A DNA stretch of 64,000 bases, from contig NZ_AUXT01000210.1 of the NCBI RefSeq assembly GCF_001625595.1, positions 25,357 through 89,356 of the forward strand. Reading direction: 5' to 3'. Position 1 is the first letter of the stretch. Each line of letters opens with the position of its first letter. A model generated the notes under the pieces. The model worked only from the letters and a program-made list of their open reading frames with translations, was not told the DNA's origin and searched no databases. The stretch is from Pseudoalteromonas luteoviolacea NCIMB 1942 (GTDB taxonomy: Bacteria; Pseudomonadota; Gammaproteobacteria; Enterobacterales; Alteromonadaceae). Below are positions 16,860 through 25,422 of this stretch, in pieces. The translations under genes were made by a program, and so were the position numbers.

Positions 16860-19637
16860 TTACGAATGTTCCACTTCAATCCAATCTTTTTCATCCACCC
16901 AGTTTTGGCTACCCTGATTAACACTGCGTATCGGAACTAAATAGTCGCAACTGATCTGCGGCTTAACCGACGCAAAAATTGGCACGAACCCAAAACTTAG
17001 TGCAGTTTCAATTATCGCCTTTTGGTTCTGAGGGTCAATATCCGCAGCTTCATCAATATAAATAGGTATACGGTAAAGAGCTTGCTCTTGATCAGAAAGC
17101 AAGTATCTGATGAACAACATGCCACATAACAGTTTGATTGTAATACGCGTACCATTAGAGCCTGCCGAGTCGATTTTATCGAAGTGCTCAGTTTCTCCTG
17201 CACGATTCATGACTTCAAAACGTATATCAAACAAATCAGTCAGTGTTAGACCCGCTTTTTCACTGGCTAGCTTAATAATATGATCTTTGGCTTCATTAAC
17301 CGCTTTTTCGTCTGCTGGAGCGTCACTCAATAGGTCAAAGCTCTCACCTTGCTCATATTGTTCAGATGTACTGATGATAGTATCAATACTTTCAACCAAC
17401 ATCTTTCTTGGAATAACATTAATTTTAAAAGCTTTCAAGTTGGAGATGCGGTGCTGACTGATGCCGCGATTAAAGCTATTCATTTCGCGGCGCAATCGGT
17501 CCAAATCTTCACGTAGTCCTTTAATGGTTGCAGCAACCTCCGTTAAAGCAACACGAGCTTGACGCTCTACGGCATCTCTCTCATTATCAATGTTGTGATA
17601 CGCGCTGATGAGTTTAGCGTATTTGGTTGATTCATCCGTCTCGTTGTCAAACTTGGTAATACCTGCATTGTATATATGCAGGTAAGTGTTGCGTACATTG
17701 ACGTCTAAATTTCTCAGTTCTTGGCAGTCTTTGTTAAATTGGTGAACAGTTTCAGACAAGTTATCAAAATCCATGGTCACATCGATAGGGTAGGGGGTCT
17801 GTTTCCCTTCATAAATTGATAAAGTGTGATCAATACGTTCAGACTTGACCTGCTTTAGCCTATCACTTTGCCTTACAATAAGATCTTGTTTGCTCTTAAT
17901 GATCGAGCGGCGATCTGAAATAGATCCTGCGTTTCTCTGAACATCTTGCAAGTAATCATCTACTTGCTCTCGCTCTGCGCCCAATTGCTCTTTGAGTGCC
18001 GTTTGCGCATCGACAGATTGCTGCATTGTTTGAAACTGCTCAAATCGTTTCAACGCATCTTCGGTTGCCATCAGCTCTTGATATAGGCTATCTCGCTCTT
18101 GTTGTTTGTCTGCAACGTTGGCGGCAACTTCACGTTGCTGTATCAACTCACCAAGGGAGCGTTGTAATGCATCTAATTGAGCTTGCAATTGTGATTTATT
18201 CTCGCCACTTTGCATCTGCACTGGCGCTAGTTTCTTGAGCTTTATTGTAGCCCCTGGTAGCTGTAGTTCTCCCCCTTTTACAGCTGTTGAAAGCGAAGAC
18301 AGAAAATCAGCAAACGCATCTTCATCGTGTATATTCACTTCACCTTGTGACGTGGTTGCAAACGACAATAGATCTGGGTTAAGGATCCGAGAGATCTCTT
18401 CGACTTCTTTAAGTGATAAATCTTCGCGCATACGAGTAAACAAATTAAACTCAAGATTCTTAAGCTGAAGTTTCAAGCTCTTAATTTGTTTTTGTGTTTC
18501 ACCAATACGGTAATCAAGTGTATGTAGGCTTTGACCTTGCGCGCTATTTATTGAAAATGACAGCTGCTCGTACTCTTTCTTGAGAAGAGTGAGGTTTGTT
18601 TTGAGCGTAGCGTGATTGGTCAGTTCAAACTCAGATTTAAGTGCACTATAGCCTGTAAACCATTGTTCAATTTGAGTTTGTTTACGTTCGATATCTCGAG
18701 ATTGTTGAACAAACAACTGTTGTTTTTGTTCAAACTCGCGTTTTTCTTGCTCAATGTTTTCTAGTTGTTCATTCAGCTCATCAATCTGGGAAGTCTGGTA
18801 CTCATCGAATGCGATAATAGCCTGATCAATCTTTGGTGCGTAAGCCGCTAATTTACCTTTGATTGTAGCTTCACTTTCAATCATTTGTTCAAGCGCACCA
18901 ATTGGCTCTTGCATTGACTCGAGTGCACTTAGCTCACGCTTTGAACGGTTAACTTTGTCAAATGCACGTCGCCAAACGTCGTAAAAATCCACTTTTGAGT
19001 TAGACATATGGCGCTCAAATACACGAAGCATAAAACGCTTTACGTCGTGTGCGCCAAGCTTGTGTAAGTTTAAGATTCGCCTGAATATCTCTTTATAAAT
19101 AGCCGCATCTTGAACATTGTTCAATGGGATCATTTTAAGGTTTATATCGCCATCATAAGGCGTTGCACCACCAGTCAATAGTGCATTCAGCTCAGCAGCC
19201 TTAAGTTCAATGGCTTTGTAACCTTTGCTGTCGAGATGATTAAACAGCTTTGTGTATTTAATAATGCTTTTACCTTCGGTAAAGTCATCTAGATTCAGTT
19301 TACCGTTATAGCAAAAAAACTGATGTGCATATCCTGCTATTTTACCAAGCCCTGCCACGCCAATTACCACATCACCATGGGGGAGGTTGGCCTCAAGCAA
19401 TATATATGATTGGTCACTAGAGAAGTAAAATTTGCGCGTTTCTTCTAAATCGTGTCCATCCCACTCAGTAAGGCGCAGATCATTGACTAAAGGAAATTGT
19501 AAGGCATTGATGACTGAGCTCTTACCTGTATTATTTGGTGCACAGATTGAGGCGCTTTTATCCAGTGGTATAACGCATTTTGCATAACCAGCTGTGTTTA
19601 ACAATGCCAACTTACTTAAACCATACAATTCGCTCAT
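16860..19637 (-). CDS. mksB: Condensin subunit MksB (SMC-like ATPase)
   Basis: A 925-residue SMC-like protein. The N-terminal Walker A is CAPNNTGKSSVINALQ (near residue 35). Long charged coiled coils run from about 250 to 420 and 480 to 720, with a hinge-like middle. The C-terminal head has the signature GSNGTRITIKLLCGML and Walker B RIPIYIDEAADID. The length fits MksB of the MksBEF condensin (about 940 in Pseudomonas aeruginosa as I recall) and is far short of MukB (about 1480). It organises chromosomal DNA with MksE and MksF. Its ATG overlaps the mksE stop by 4 bases (ATGA). No mksG/jetD nuclease gene follows; the next gene is a lipoprotein. Confidence 0.88.
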   Translation of the reverse strand: MSELYGLSKLALLNTAGYAKCVIPLDKSASICAPNNTGKSSVINALQFPLVNDLRLTEWDGHDLEETRKFYFSSDQSYILLEANLPHGDVVIGVAGLGKIAGYAHQFFCYNGKLNLDDFTEGKSIIKYTKLFNHLDSKGYKAIELKAAELNALLTGGATPYDGDINLKMIPLNNVQDAAIYKEIFRRILNLHKLGAHDVKRFMLRVFERHMSNSKVDFYDVWRRAFDKVNRSKRELSALESMQEPIGALEQMIESEATIKGKLAAYAPKIDQAIIAFDEYQTSQIDELNEQLENIEQEKREFEQKQQLFVQQSRDIERKQTQIEQWFTGYSALKSEFELTNHATLKTNLTLLKKEYEQLSFSINSAQGQSLHTLDYRIGETQKQIKSLKLQLKNLEFNLFTRMREDLSLKEVEEISRILNPDLLSFATTSQGEVNIHDEDAFADFLSSLSTAVKGGELQLPGATIKLKKLAPVQMQSGENKSQLQAQLDALQRSLGELIQQREVAANVADKQQERDSLYQELMATEDALKRFEQFQTMQQSVDAQTALKEQLGAEREQVDDYLQDVQRNAGSISDRRSIIKSKQDLIVRQSDRLKQVKSERIDHTLSIYEGKQTPYPIDVTMDFDNLSETVHQFNKDCQELRNLDVNVRNTYLHIYNAGITKFDNETDESTKYAKLISAYHNIDNERDAVERQARVALTEVAATIKGLREDLDRLRREMNSFNRGISQHRISNLKAFKINVIPRKMLVESIDTIISTSEQYEQGESFDLLSDAPADEKAVNEAKDHIIKLASEKAGLTLTDLFDIRFEVMNRAGETEHFDKIDSAGSNGTRITIKLLCGMLFIRYLLSDQEQALYRIPIYIDEAADIDPQNQKAIIETALSFGFVPIFASVKPQISCDYLVPIRSVNQGSQNWVDEKDWIEVEHS

Positions 19638-20185
19638 ACTTCTTCCTCTAGCGCATCAAAATTTTCTTCATTTACTTCCATCAACGCGTCGATGTATCGG
19701 TATAGAGGGGCAAGTAGTAAGAACCCTTGCTCGGCTTCTTTACATAGACCCAAACGCAACATACGTAGAAACACATCTTTACGTAGGTCCGACCCTGAAA
19801 ATATTTCCAGCTGATCAAATAGATGTTTGTTCAATTGAATGAGTGTTTGCATTAGCTCTAAGTCAATGTGCTCATCGAATAGGGCTCTAAGTGGGTCTTT
19901 GCCTTGGTTAGCGTAATATTCGATTAGGATAAAAACAGTAAGCGCAATCGCACGGCTGATTTTGCCCATATTTGGTGTGCTCTCGTCACTTGCAAGGTAA
20001 TAAAACCCTCGTCCATCGTGCTGTAAATCGTGACCTAAGGCTGCAAATAAAGCCTGATATGATTCAATGTGTTGATCGAGTTCTTGCCATAGCGTCGTAT
20101 CTTGCTCGCTAATGTGATAGCCACTGGCAAGTTTTTTATTGATGACTTGCAGCTGTGTGAGTTCGTTAAGGTTAATATTCGTCAT
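19634..20185 (-). CDS. mksE: Condensin subunit MksE
   Basis: A 183-residue, largely helical protein placed between mksF and mksB, as the MksE (kite-type, winged-helix) subunit usually is. Sequence cues include GRGFYYLASDESTPN and SRAIALTVFILIEYYANQGKDP, which are typical of MksE/MukE-like proteins. It would bridge the MksF kleisin and DNA. It ends in an ATGA overlap with mksB and starts 11 bases after mksF. Identification relies on position plus these motifs; I could not run a profile search. Confidence 0.83.
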   Translation of the reverse strand: MTNINLNELTQLQVINKKLASGYHISEQDTTLWQELDQHIESYQALFAALGHDLQHDGRGFYYLASDESTPNMGKISRAIALTVFILIEYYANQGKDPLRALFDEHIDLELMQTLIQLNKHLFDQLEIFSGSDLRKDVFLRMLRLGLCKEAEQGFLLLAPLYRYIDALMEVNEENFDALEEEV

Positions 20186-20196
20186 GTGTTTCTTAC

Positions 20197-21465
20197 TTAT
20201 CCTTTAGTGTGTTCAGCGTCGTGTACTTTATTGTTAGTGGCGCTAAACGGATAAAGTTTAATTCTTGCGTTAGCCAGTTGCATTGTTTCCTGAGAATCAG
20301 ATTGAGCAACCTTTAATTCGGGATCACTAATGAGTTTCTGATAAAGAAACAGCATTTCATCAGCCTCTAAATTTGGATATGTATCGCTCAAAAAGCCGAG
20401 TAGTGCAGTACGCTTTTTACCACTCGAGGAAAATGACTTTCTGACGTCGTTATAATCCGGGATATTCGGACTTTGGTATGCTGGTATATCTTGATGATCT
20501 GGCAATTGATACTCTTCGTGCTCAAACTCAGCGAGACTCGCCATATATGCGACCATATGCCGCTTTTGTCCCAAATTAAAGCGCTGGATATCCGATACAA
20601 ACTCTGGCTGAACAGGGCTGAGCATTCGGTCTACACCGTTTTTACGGATGAGGCCTAGCACCTTAGCAGCTTGCCTTGTAATTAGCGTGTTTCGCCTCAA
20701 CTCTTCACGCAGAGGCATGAGCATGTCAGCACTTTTACCTAGGCTTTCACGGCCTATTAAATGCATATCTAGAATACGTGTTCTCAGTTGTTCCAGCATA
20801 CGTTTGTCTTGTGCGCCGCGACCAAGCTGTTCTATTTGATCTATTTGCTCACTGATAGAAGCTTCAATTTTTGTAAAACAGGCGTGAAACGGGCCGTGAA
20901 TATCGACCATTTCAAGCATGGGTTCGATATACTCATCAAATGCCTCAATAACGGCCTGATAACGGCGTTTGAGTGATAAGTTACTGTGATCAGACTTTGC
21001 TTGCTCAACAAGGTTGAGAATTGCGCTCTCGTTGTGTTGATAAAGCTTTACAATTTTTCTGACTCGCTCGTCCATAATTCGGCTAAACCTTCTTAGCTCG
21101 CTGTGGTCGCCTTCATTACCGGCTTCTGTTAGCCGCTCACCTAATCGTTGCAAATCTTTGACTAATACGGTGATTTCTTCGGCTAAACCCAAGTGCTCTT
21201 CTTGCAACAAAAAGCTCGCAAAATCAGCAACAGCACGGTTGATTTCAAGCTGTGATGACTTTGCAAGAGGAATAATTATTTCCTGATTTAACAATCTATT
21301 TGTTTCTCTAAAAACGCGCTCGCTTGACCAGTTTGGATTTTTAAGTTTTATGATGTTTTGTACATCTTTTATACTGAAATCAGCCATTTTAAAGCGCTTA
21401 AATAACAGCTCTAAAACGCTCCAGTGCTCATTTAGCGTACTCAGTACTTTTTTAGCTGGGATCAT
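20197..21465 (-). CDS. mksF: Condensin kleisin subunit MksF
   Basis: The first gene of the minus-strand mksFEB operon, 422 residues. An N-terminal winged-helix region (HWSVLELLFKRF...FSIKDVQNIIKLKNPNW) is followed by a long helical middle, and the C-terminal part should bind the MksB head. It would close the MksB dimer into a ring. A GTG at 21507 would add 14 residues, but the ATG at 21465 has GGAAAG five bases upstream and gives the family-like MIPAKKVLSTLNEHW start. It diverges from nhaD with about 160 bases between the starts. Confidence 0.83.
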   Translation of the reverse strand: MIPAKKVLSTLNEHWSVLELLFKRFKMADFSIKDVQNIIKLKNPNWSSERVFRETNRLLNQEIIIPLAKSSQLEINRAVADFASFLLQEEHLGLAEEITVLVKDLQRLGERLTEAGNEGDHSELRRFSRIMDERVRKIVKLYQHNESAILNLVEQAKSDHSNLSLKRRYQAVIEAFDEYIEPMLEMVDIHGPFHACFTKIEASISEQIDQIEQLGRGAQDKRMLEQLRTRILDMHLIGRESLGKSADMLMPLREELRRNTLITRQAAKVLGLIRKNGVDRMLSPVQPEFVSDIQRFNLGQKRHMVAYMASLAEFEHEEYQLPDHQDIPAYQSPNIPDYNDVRKSFSSSGKKRTALLGFLSDTYPNLEADEMLFLYQKLISDPELKVAQSDSQETMQLANARIKLYPFSATNNKVHDAEHTKG

Positions 21466-21623
21466 AACTTTCCAGTTTGTATCATTTTTGTGACAGTCTG
21501 CTATCACAATTTTGTCATAAAGTGTAATTACTGATAGCAGTCACTCGCTCATAGTGTTAGACTCCGCGCCGATTTACATCACCCTTTACAAAAATTACAT
21601 TTTATTACAGGTTGTTTACGCGT

Positions 21624-22871
21624 ATGGTCACTTCCATAATCCTAACCCTAATAGCGTTAGCTTTTGTGCTTATCGTTATAGAGGATATTATCCATGTAAA
21701 CAAGGCCAAAACGACCCTTTTTTTTGGCACTTTATGTTGGATTATCGCTTTTATATCTCCAATTCATGGCGAAAGCACAGAAACTATACAACATCAGCTA
21801 GACCATAACATTCTCGAAATAGCCACATTATGGTTATTTTTGATGGCAGCTATGACCTTTGTTGCGTATTTGAACTCAAAAGGATTTATTCAAAACATAG
21901 TGCATAGGATCATGCCTGAGCAAATAAGCGAACGAAAACTGATGTTTTTAGTTGGCGCTTTTGCTTTTGTTTTTTCTTCTATTTCTGACAATATTACTGC
22001 GACACTGATTTCATTAGCTGTCGTTATGTCTTTGAAGTTAGACACTAAGAAGTTAGTTAAGTATGCCACTCTTATAATTTTTAGCGTAAATTCTGGTGGG
22101 GTTTCTCTTATTACGGGTGATGTTACTACCTTGATGATTTTCTTAGCTGGTAAAGTTACTATCCCAAATCTACTACTTTTAGTTGTGCCTGCCATGGTCA
22201 GCGTATTTGCGCTTGCCGCAATGCTTTCAATTGGCATGAATGAGCAGCTACATTTTGCAAAACAAGAAGTGCGTCGCATTGAGAAAACAGATATCACCAT
22301 TGCGGTTATATTCATGTCGACTGTACTCGCCACGTTGTTTTTAAGTGTCGAGTATCAAGTACCACCTATGCTGACTTTTCTATTCGGGCTTTCGTTTATG
22401 TTTTTAGTGGCGCAGTTTTTAATGCGTAAAAAGGACGTAAATAAAAAAATCATTGATTACATCAGAGAGATAGAGTATGACACCTTGTTGTTCTTTGTCG
22501 GAGTTCTGCTACTAGTGGGCGCTCTAAAAGAGGTTGGTGTATTGAGTATGTTCACGGAGTTATACCAATACTTGGCACCTGAATACGCAAACTATTTAGT
22601 TGGTCTGTTGAGCGCAGCGGTAGACAATGTGCCTTTAACGGCCGCTTTATTAAAAGCACAAATCGAAATGACACCGCAGCAGTGGCTTACTTTCACCTAT
22701 GCGACTGGTGTCGGTGGTTCAATGCTTATTATTGGCTCTGCAGCCGGTATTATCGCAATGAGTAAAGTGAAAGCTTTGACGTTTATGAGCTACCTGAAAA
22801 TGGCGCTGTATTTGTTGATTGCTTACACAATTGGATATGGGGGCTCGTTTTATATGGGCCAATTGATATAA
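21624..22871 (+). CDS. nhaD: Na+/H+ antiporter NhaD
   Basis: A polytopic protein of 415 residues and about 11-12 membrane segments, of the NhaD/ArsB-like IT superfamily. Characteristic stretches are SSISDNITATLISLAVV, FSVNSGGVSLITGDVTT and a second half-repeat AAVDNVPLTAALLKA. Paired Asn-Asp motifs in the two halves are expected for ion binding. It exports sodium in exchange for protons, a standard need of marine cells. A TTG at 21612 would add four residues; the ATG at 21624 is preferred. It is followed by its own terminator, so it is probably monocistronic. Confidence 0.9.
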   Translation: MVTSIILTLIALAFVLIVIEDIIHVNKAKTTLFFGTLCWIIAFISPIHGESTETIQHQLDHNILEIATLWLFLMAAMTFVAYLNSKGFIQNIVHRIMPEQISERKLMFLVGAFAFVFSSISDNITATLISLAVVMSLKLDTKKLVKYATLIIFSVNSGGVSLITGDVTTLMIFLAGKVTIPNLLLLVVPAMVSVFALAAMLSIGMNEQLHFAKQEVRRIEKTDITIAVIFMSTVLATLFLSVEYQVPPMLTFLFGLSFMFLVAQFLMRKKDVNKKIIDYIREIEYDTLLFFVGVLLLVGALKEVGVLSMFTELYQYLAPEYANYLVGLLSAAVDNVPLTAALLKAQIEMTPQQWLTFTYATGVGGSMLIIGSAAGIIAMSKVKALTFMSYLKMALYLLIAYTIGYGGSFYMGQLI

Positions 22872-22931
22872 AAGTTTTTAATGTTTAGGTACAAAAGTAC
22901 TTGACACCTAGACGTCTAAAAGATAATTTTT

Positions 22932-22964
22932 AAAAGCCTGCTCACTATAGCAGGCTTTTATTTT
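22932..22964 (+). terminator. Rho-independent terminator after nhaD
   Basis: AAAAGCCTGCT (22932-22942) pairs perfectly with AGCAGGCTTTT (22949-22959) over a six-base loop and is followed by ATTTT. It separates nhaD from the riboswitch-led lysC transcript. Confidence 0.85.
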
Positions 22965-22996
22965 GCTAATGTTCATGTTTAAACGCGCAAAATAAA

Positions 22997-23159
22997 CAGA
23001 AGAGGTGCGATGCTTAGGTAGCTTGTTTGAGGACACGATTTCCTTAGACGACAAGCGAGGGAAGTATTCGCCGAGGAAAGTAATTGGTCGTGACAATGAC
23101 TTTTCGGTTTTAGAGGTTGAATCCTCTGAACTGTCACCGGTTTTGGTGGAGAGCTTCTG
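22997..23159 (+). ncRNA. Lysine riboswitch (L box) aptamer
   Basis: The 5' arm CAGAAG (22997-23002) pairs with CTTCTG (23154-23159) as helix P1. Conserved L-box blocks follow in order: AGAGGTGCG at the 5' side, GCCGAGG near 23071, an internal hairpin TAGAGGTTGAATCCTCTG, CTGTCACCGG, and GGTGGAGAGCTTCTGG at the 3' side. These match the E. coli lysC leader block by block (GTGGTGGAGCACTTCTGG there). Binding of lysine should switch off the following lysC. An ORF that runs through here (23005-23256) is only a shadow. Aptamer limits are read by eye. Confidence 0.9.
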
Positions 23160-23203
23160 GCAGTGGTCTTACAATAAGTCATTTCTTCCTCTTGCCATGT
23201 TAG

Positions 23204-23250
23204 TTCTCCTTATTTTTAAGGGTAGTCTTGTTGATTATCTAAAGGAGAGA
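23204..23250 (+). promoter_or_regulatory. Riboswitch expression platform: hairpin that can hide the lysC ribosome binding site
   Basis: TCTCCTT (23205-23211) is exactly complementary to AAGGAGA (23242-23248), which is the ribosome binding site five bases before the lysC ATG. No T run follows a strong stem here. Control at translation is therefore more likely than transcription termination. The alternative pairing that would free the site with no lysine bound was not worked out. Confidence 0.6.
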
Positions 23251-23252
23251 AA

Positions 23253-24599
23253 ATGAATTCCCAGTATGTTGTTGCAAAGTTTGGTGGTACGAGTGTGGCC
23301 GACTTTACAGCCATGCATCGTTGTGCCCAAATAATTAATGATGATCAAAGTGTTAGAGTTGTTGTTGTCAGCGCTAGTGCAGGCGTTACTAATCACCTAG
23401 TAACCCTTGTACAGCAAAAGTCAGACGAAGCACAAAGACTTGAACTGGTTGAATCTGTCATGAAAATCCAGAGAAATATCCTAGCACATGTGACGCTTGA
23501 TAACGATCTGCAAGAAGGATTTAACACTACGGCTGAGCAGTTTAAACAACTGGCTCAATTACCAGCGTTAGGTCAACAGCAATGTGACGAGGTTTTAAGT
23601 TTTGGTGAGCGCTTCTCGTCATTTATTTTTTCTCAGGTTTTACGTGACTTAGGTGTAAGTACACAGCGTTTTGATATAAGAGATGTTTTAAAAACAGATA
23701 GCAGCTTTTCAAAAGCAACACCAGATGTCGCTGCAACAGAGAAAGCTGCTGCTGAACTATTAACACCGTTATTAGAACAACATGTTGTCGTGACACAGGG
23801 TTTTATTGGCAGTGATAAATATGGCCATACCACCACTTTAGGGCGCGGAGGTTCTGATTACAGCGCAGCTCTAATCGCCGAAGCGATAGGCGCAAAAAGT
23901 GTGCACATTTGGACGGATGTGGTTGGTATATTTAGCACTGATCCTAGGCTTTGCACTAAGGCAAAGCCAATTCCGAGTTTGAGTTTTGATGAAGCTGCTG
24001 AGATGGCAACATTCGGTGCTAAGGTTTTACACCCTGCAACCATTCTACCAGCAAGTCGTAAGGGCATTTCGGTGTTTGTTGGCTCTAGCAAAGCGCCCGA
24101 GCAAGGTGGTACTTGGATCGAAAAGGAAACCCAATCTCAATCTGGGATCAGAGCAGTAACACAACGTAAGAATCAAATCTTGTTGACTTTGAAAAGCCCT
24201 GAAATGCTCTTGGCAAGCGGATTTTTAGCGAGAATATTCACAATTTTGAGCAATTATAATATTTCTGTTGATCTGGTGACCACATCTGAAATTAGCGTGG
24301 CATTGACACTGGATAATGCGCCAAATGCGACACGCCCTGAATTAGAGCAGGCATGCCTTGATGAGTTAGGTGCTTTTTGCCATGTAACAGTGGAAAATAA
24401 TTTGACATTGGTTGCAATGATTGGCTCAGAGATACAATTGCAAGGTGGTGAAAATTGCCTCGTTGACGTACTTTCAGAGTTTGATATCCGATTGATCTGT
24501 CACGGTGCAAGCCGTCACAACTTATGTTTTTTGGTCGAGCAAAGTAAATCAGACTTAGTCGTACAATCTATCCATCAAAAGTTACTAGAAGCTGCTTAG
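23253..24599 (+). CDS. lysC: Lysine-sensitive aspartokinase III
   Basis: A 448-residue monofunctional aspartate kinase, the first step to lysine, threonine and methionine. VAKFGGTSVADF is the kinase signature, with TLGRGGSDYSAALIAEA and WTDVVGIFSTDPR further on. Two ACT domains fill the last 150 residues (LTLKSPEMLL onward and VAMIGSEIQLQGG). No homoserine dehydrogenase domain is fused, which matches LysC rather than ThrA or MetL. The lysine riboswitch directly upstream supports the lysine-regulated isozyme. The ATG has AAGGAG five bases upstream. Confidence 0.95.
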   Translation: MNSQYVVAKFGGTSVADFTAMHRCAQIINDDQSVRVVVVSASAGVTNHLVTLVQQKSDEAQRLELVESVMKIQRNILAHVTLDNDLQEGFNTTAEQFKQLAQLPALGQQQCDEVLSFGERFSSFIFSQVLRDLGVSTQRFDIRDVLKTDSSFSKATPDVAATEKAAAELLTPLLEQHVVVTQGFIGSDKYGHTTTLGRGGSDYSAALIAEAIGAKSVHIWTDVVGIFSTDPRLCTKAKPIPSLSFDEAAEMATFGAKVLHPATILPASRKGISVFVGSSKAPEQGGTWIEKETQSQSGIRAVTQRKNQILLTLKSPEMLLASGFLARIFTILSNYNISVDLVTTSEISVALTLDNAPNATRPELEQACLDELGAFCHVTVENNLTLVAMIGSEIQLQGGENCLVDVLSEFDIRLICHGASRHNLCFLVEQSKSDLVVQSIHQKLLEAA

Positions 24600-24623
24600 C
24601 ATTAGAAGACATTTATTATAAGG

Positions 24624-24648
24624 CCAAGCACAATGCGTTAGTGCTTGG
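24624..24648 (+). terminator. Terminator-like hairpin after lysC
   Basis: CCAAGCAC (24624-24631) pairs with GTGCTTGG (24641-24648). The following tract, TCAGCTCTTCTTTG, is only moderately T-rich, so this is a weak terminator call. Confidence 0.45.
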
Positions 24649-24767
24649 TCAGCTCTTCTTTGATTGTGTTTATACATAAATTCATAACAAAAATTAGTGA
24701 TAAAGTTGCAATAATTTTGGTCTGGTGGCAATCTAGAAATTAGACCAATATGAGTAAGGAAGAGGGA

Positions 24768-25298
24768 ATGCAGTATCAGCAAGTATATGAATTTTGGTTT
24801 GTTACCTGTTGTGAAGGTGACTGGTGGCAAAAGTCGACAGTGTTTGATCAAAAAGTGACGCAAGAGTTTTCTACATTACATTCAAAAGCACTGAACGGCG
24901 AATTGGCTTCTTGGCGTCATAATCCATTAGGTGCGTTATGTGAAATTATCGTTTTAGATCAGTTTTCTAGAAACATATTTCGCAATACACCAAGTGCTTT
25001 TGCGAGTGACACGCTAGCGCTTTGTTTAGCACAACATGCCATTGAAAAAGGCTATGATAAAGAGCTCAATGATACCGAAGTGAGCTTCTTGTATATGCCT
25101 TTTATGCACAGTGAAAGTCGTTATATTCATCAGCAAGCAGAAAAATTATTTCGTGACCTTCCAAACTATGAGTTTGAAATCGCGCATAAAAAGATAATTG
25201 ATCGATTTGGTCGTTACCCTCATCGCAATGAGATTTTAGGGAGAATATCAATAGATGAGGAGATAGAGTTTTTGCAGCAATCTGGCTCTAGCTTCTGA
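24768..25298 (+). CDS. DUF924 family protein
   Basis: A 176-residue helical protein of family DUF924. Family hallmarks are VYEFWF at the start, WRHNPLGALCEIIVLDQFSRNIFR and FLYMPFMHSESR. It is probably cytoplasmic; the family has a TPR-like fold and no established reaction known to me. An ATG six codons upstream (24750) is open, but the ATG at 24768 has GGAAGAGG directly before it and is the better start. It stands alone between hairpins. Confidence 0.85.
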   Translation: MQYQQVYEFWFVTCCEGDWWQKSTVFDQKVTQEFSTLHSKALNGELASWRHNPLGALCEIIVLDQFSRNIFRNTPSAFASDTLALCLAQHAIEKGYDKELNDTEVSFLYMPFMHSESRYIHQQAEKLFRDLPNYEFEIAHKKIIDRFGRYPHRNEILGRISIDEEIEFLQQSGSSF

Positions 25299-25379
25299 CT
25301 ATTGATAATTTGTGCATAGAAAAAATTTGGAGGGTTCTTAAATCGGAACCTAGCTACTCGCAATTTTCGTTCAACAGGG

Positions 25380-25385
25380 TATAAT
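25380..25385 (+). promoter_or_regulatory. Possible -10 element for the SNF symporter gene
   Basis: A perfect TATAAT lies 37 bases before the ATG. No convincing -35 hexamer is seen 16-18 bases upstream, so this is a weak call. Confidence 0.3.
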
Positions 25386-25422
25386 CGCGGACCTAAAACA
25401 ATAATTATATTAGCGTTAAATT

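Noticed and set aside
16860..21465. A Wadjet (JetABCD) plasmid-defence system
   Set aside because: The nuclease subunit JetD/MksG is absent next to the operon, and the SMC subunit has MksB length, so I call it MksBEF.
21890..22333. Minus-strand frame of 147 codons inside nhaD
   Set aside because: Antisense to conserved NhaD motifs; no features of its own.
23005..23256. Open frame of 83 codons between nhaD and lysC
   Set aside because: It runs through the lysine riboswitch, whose conserved blocks explain the sequence; it has no family features and overlaps the lysC start.
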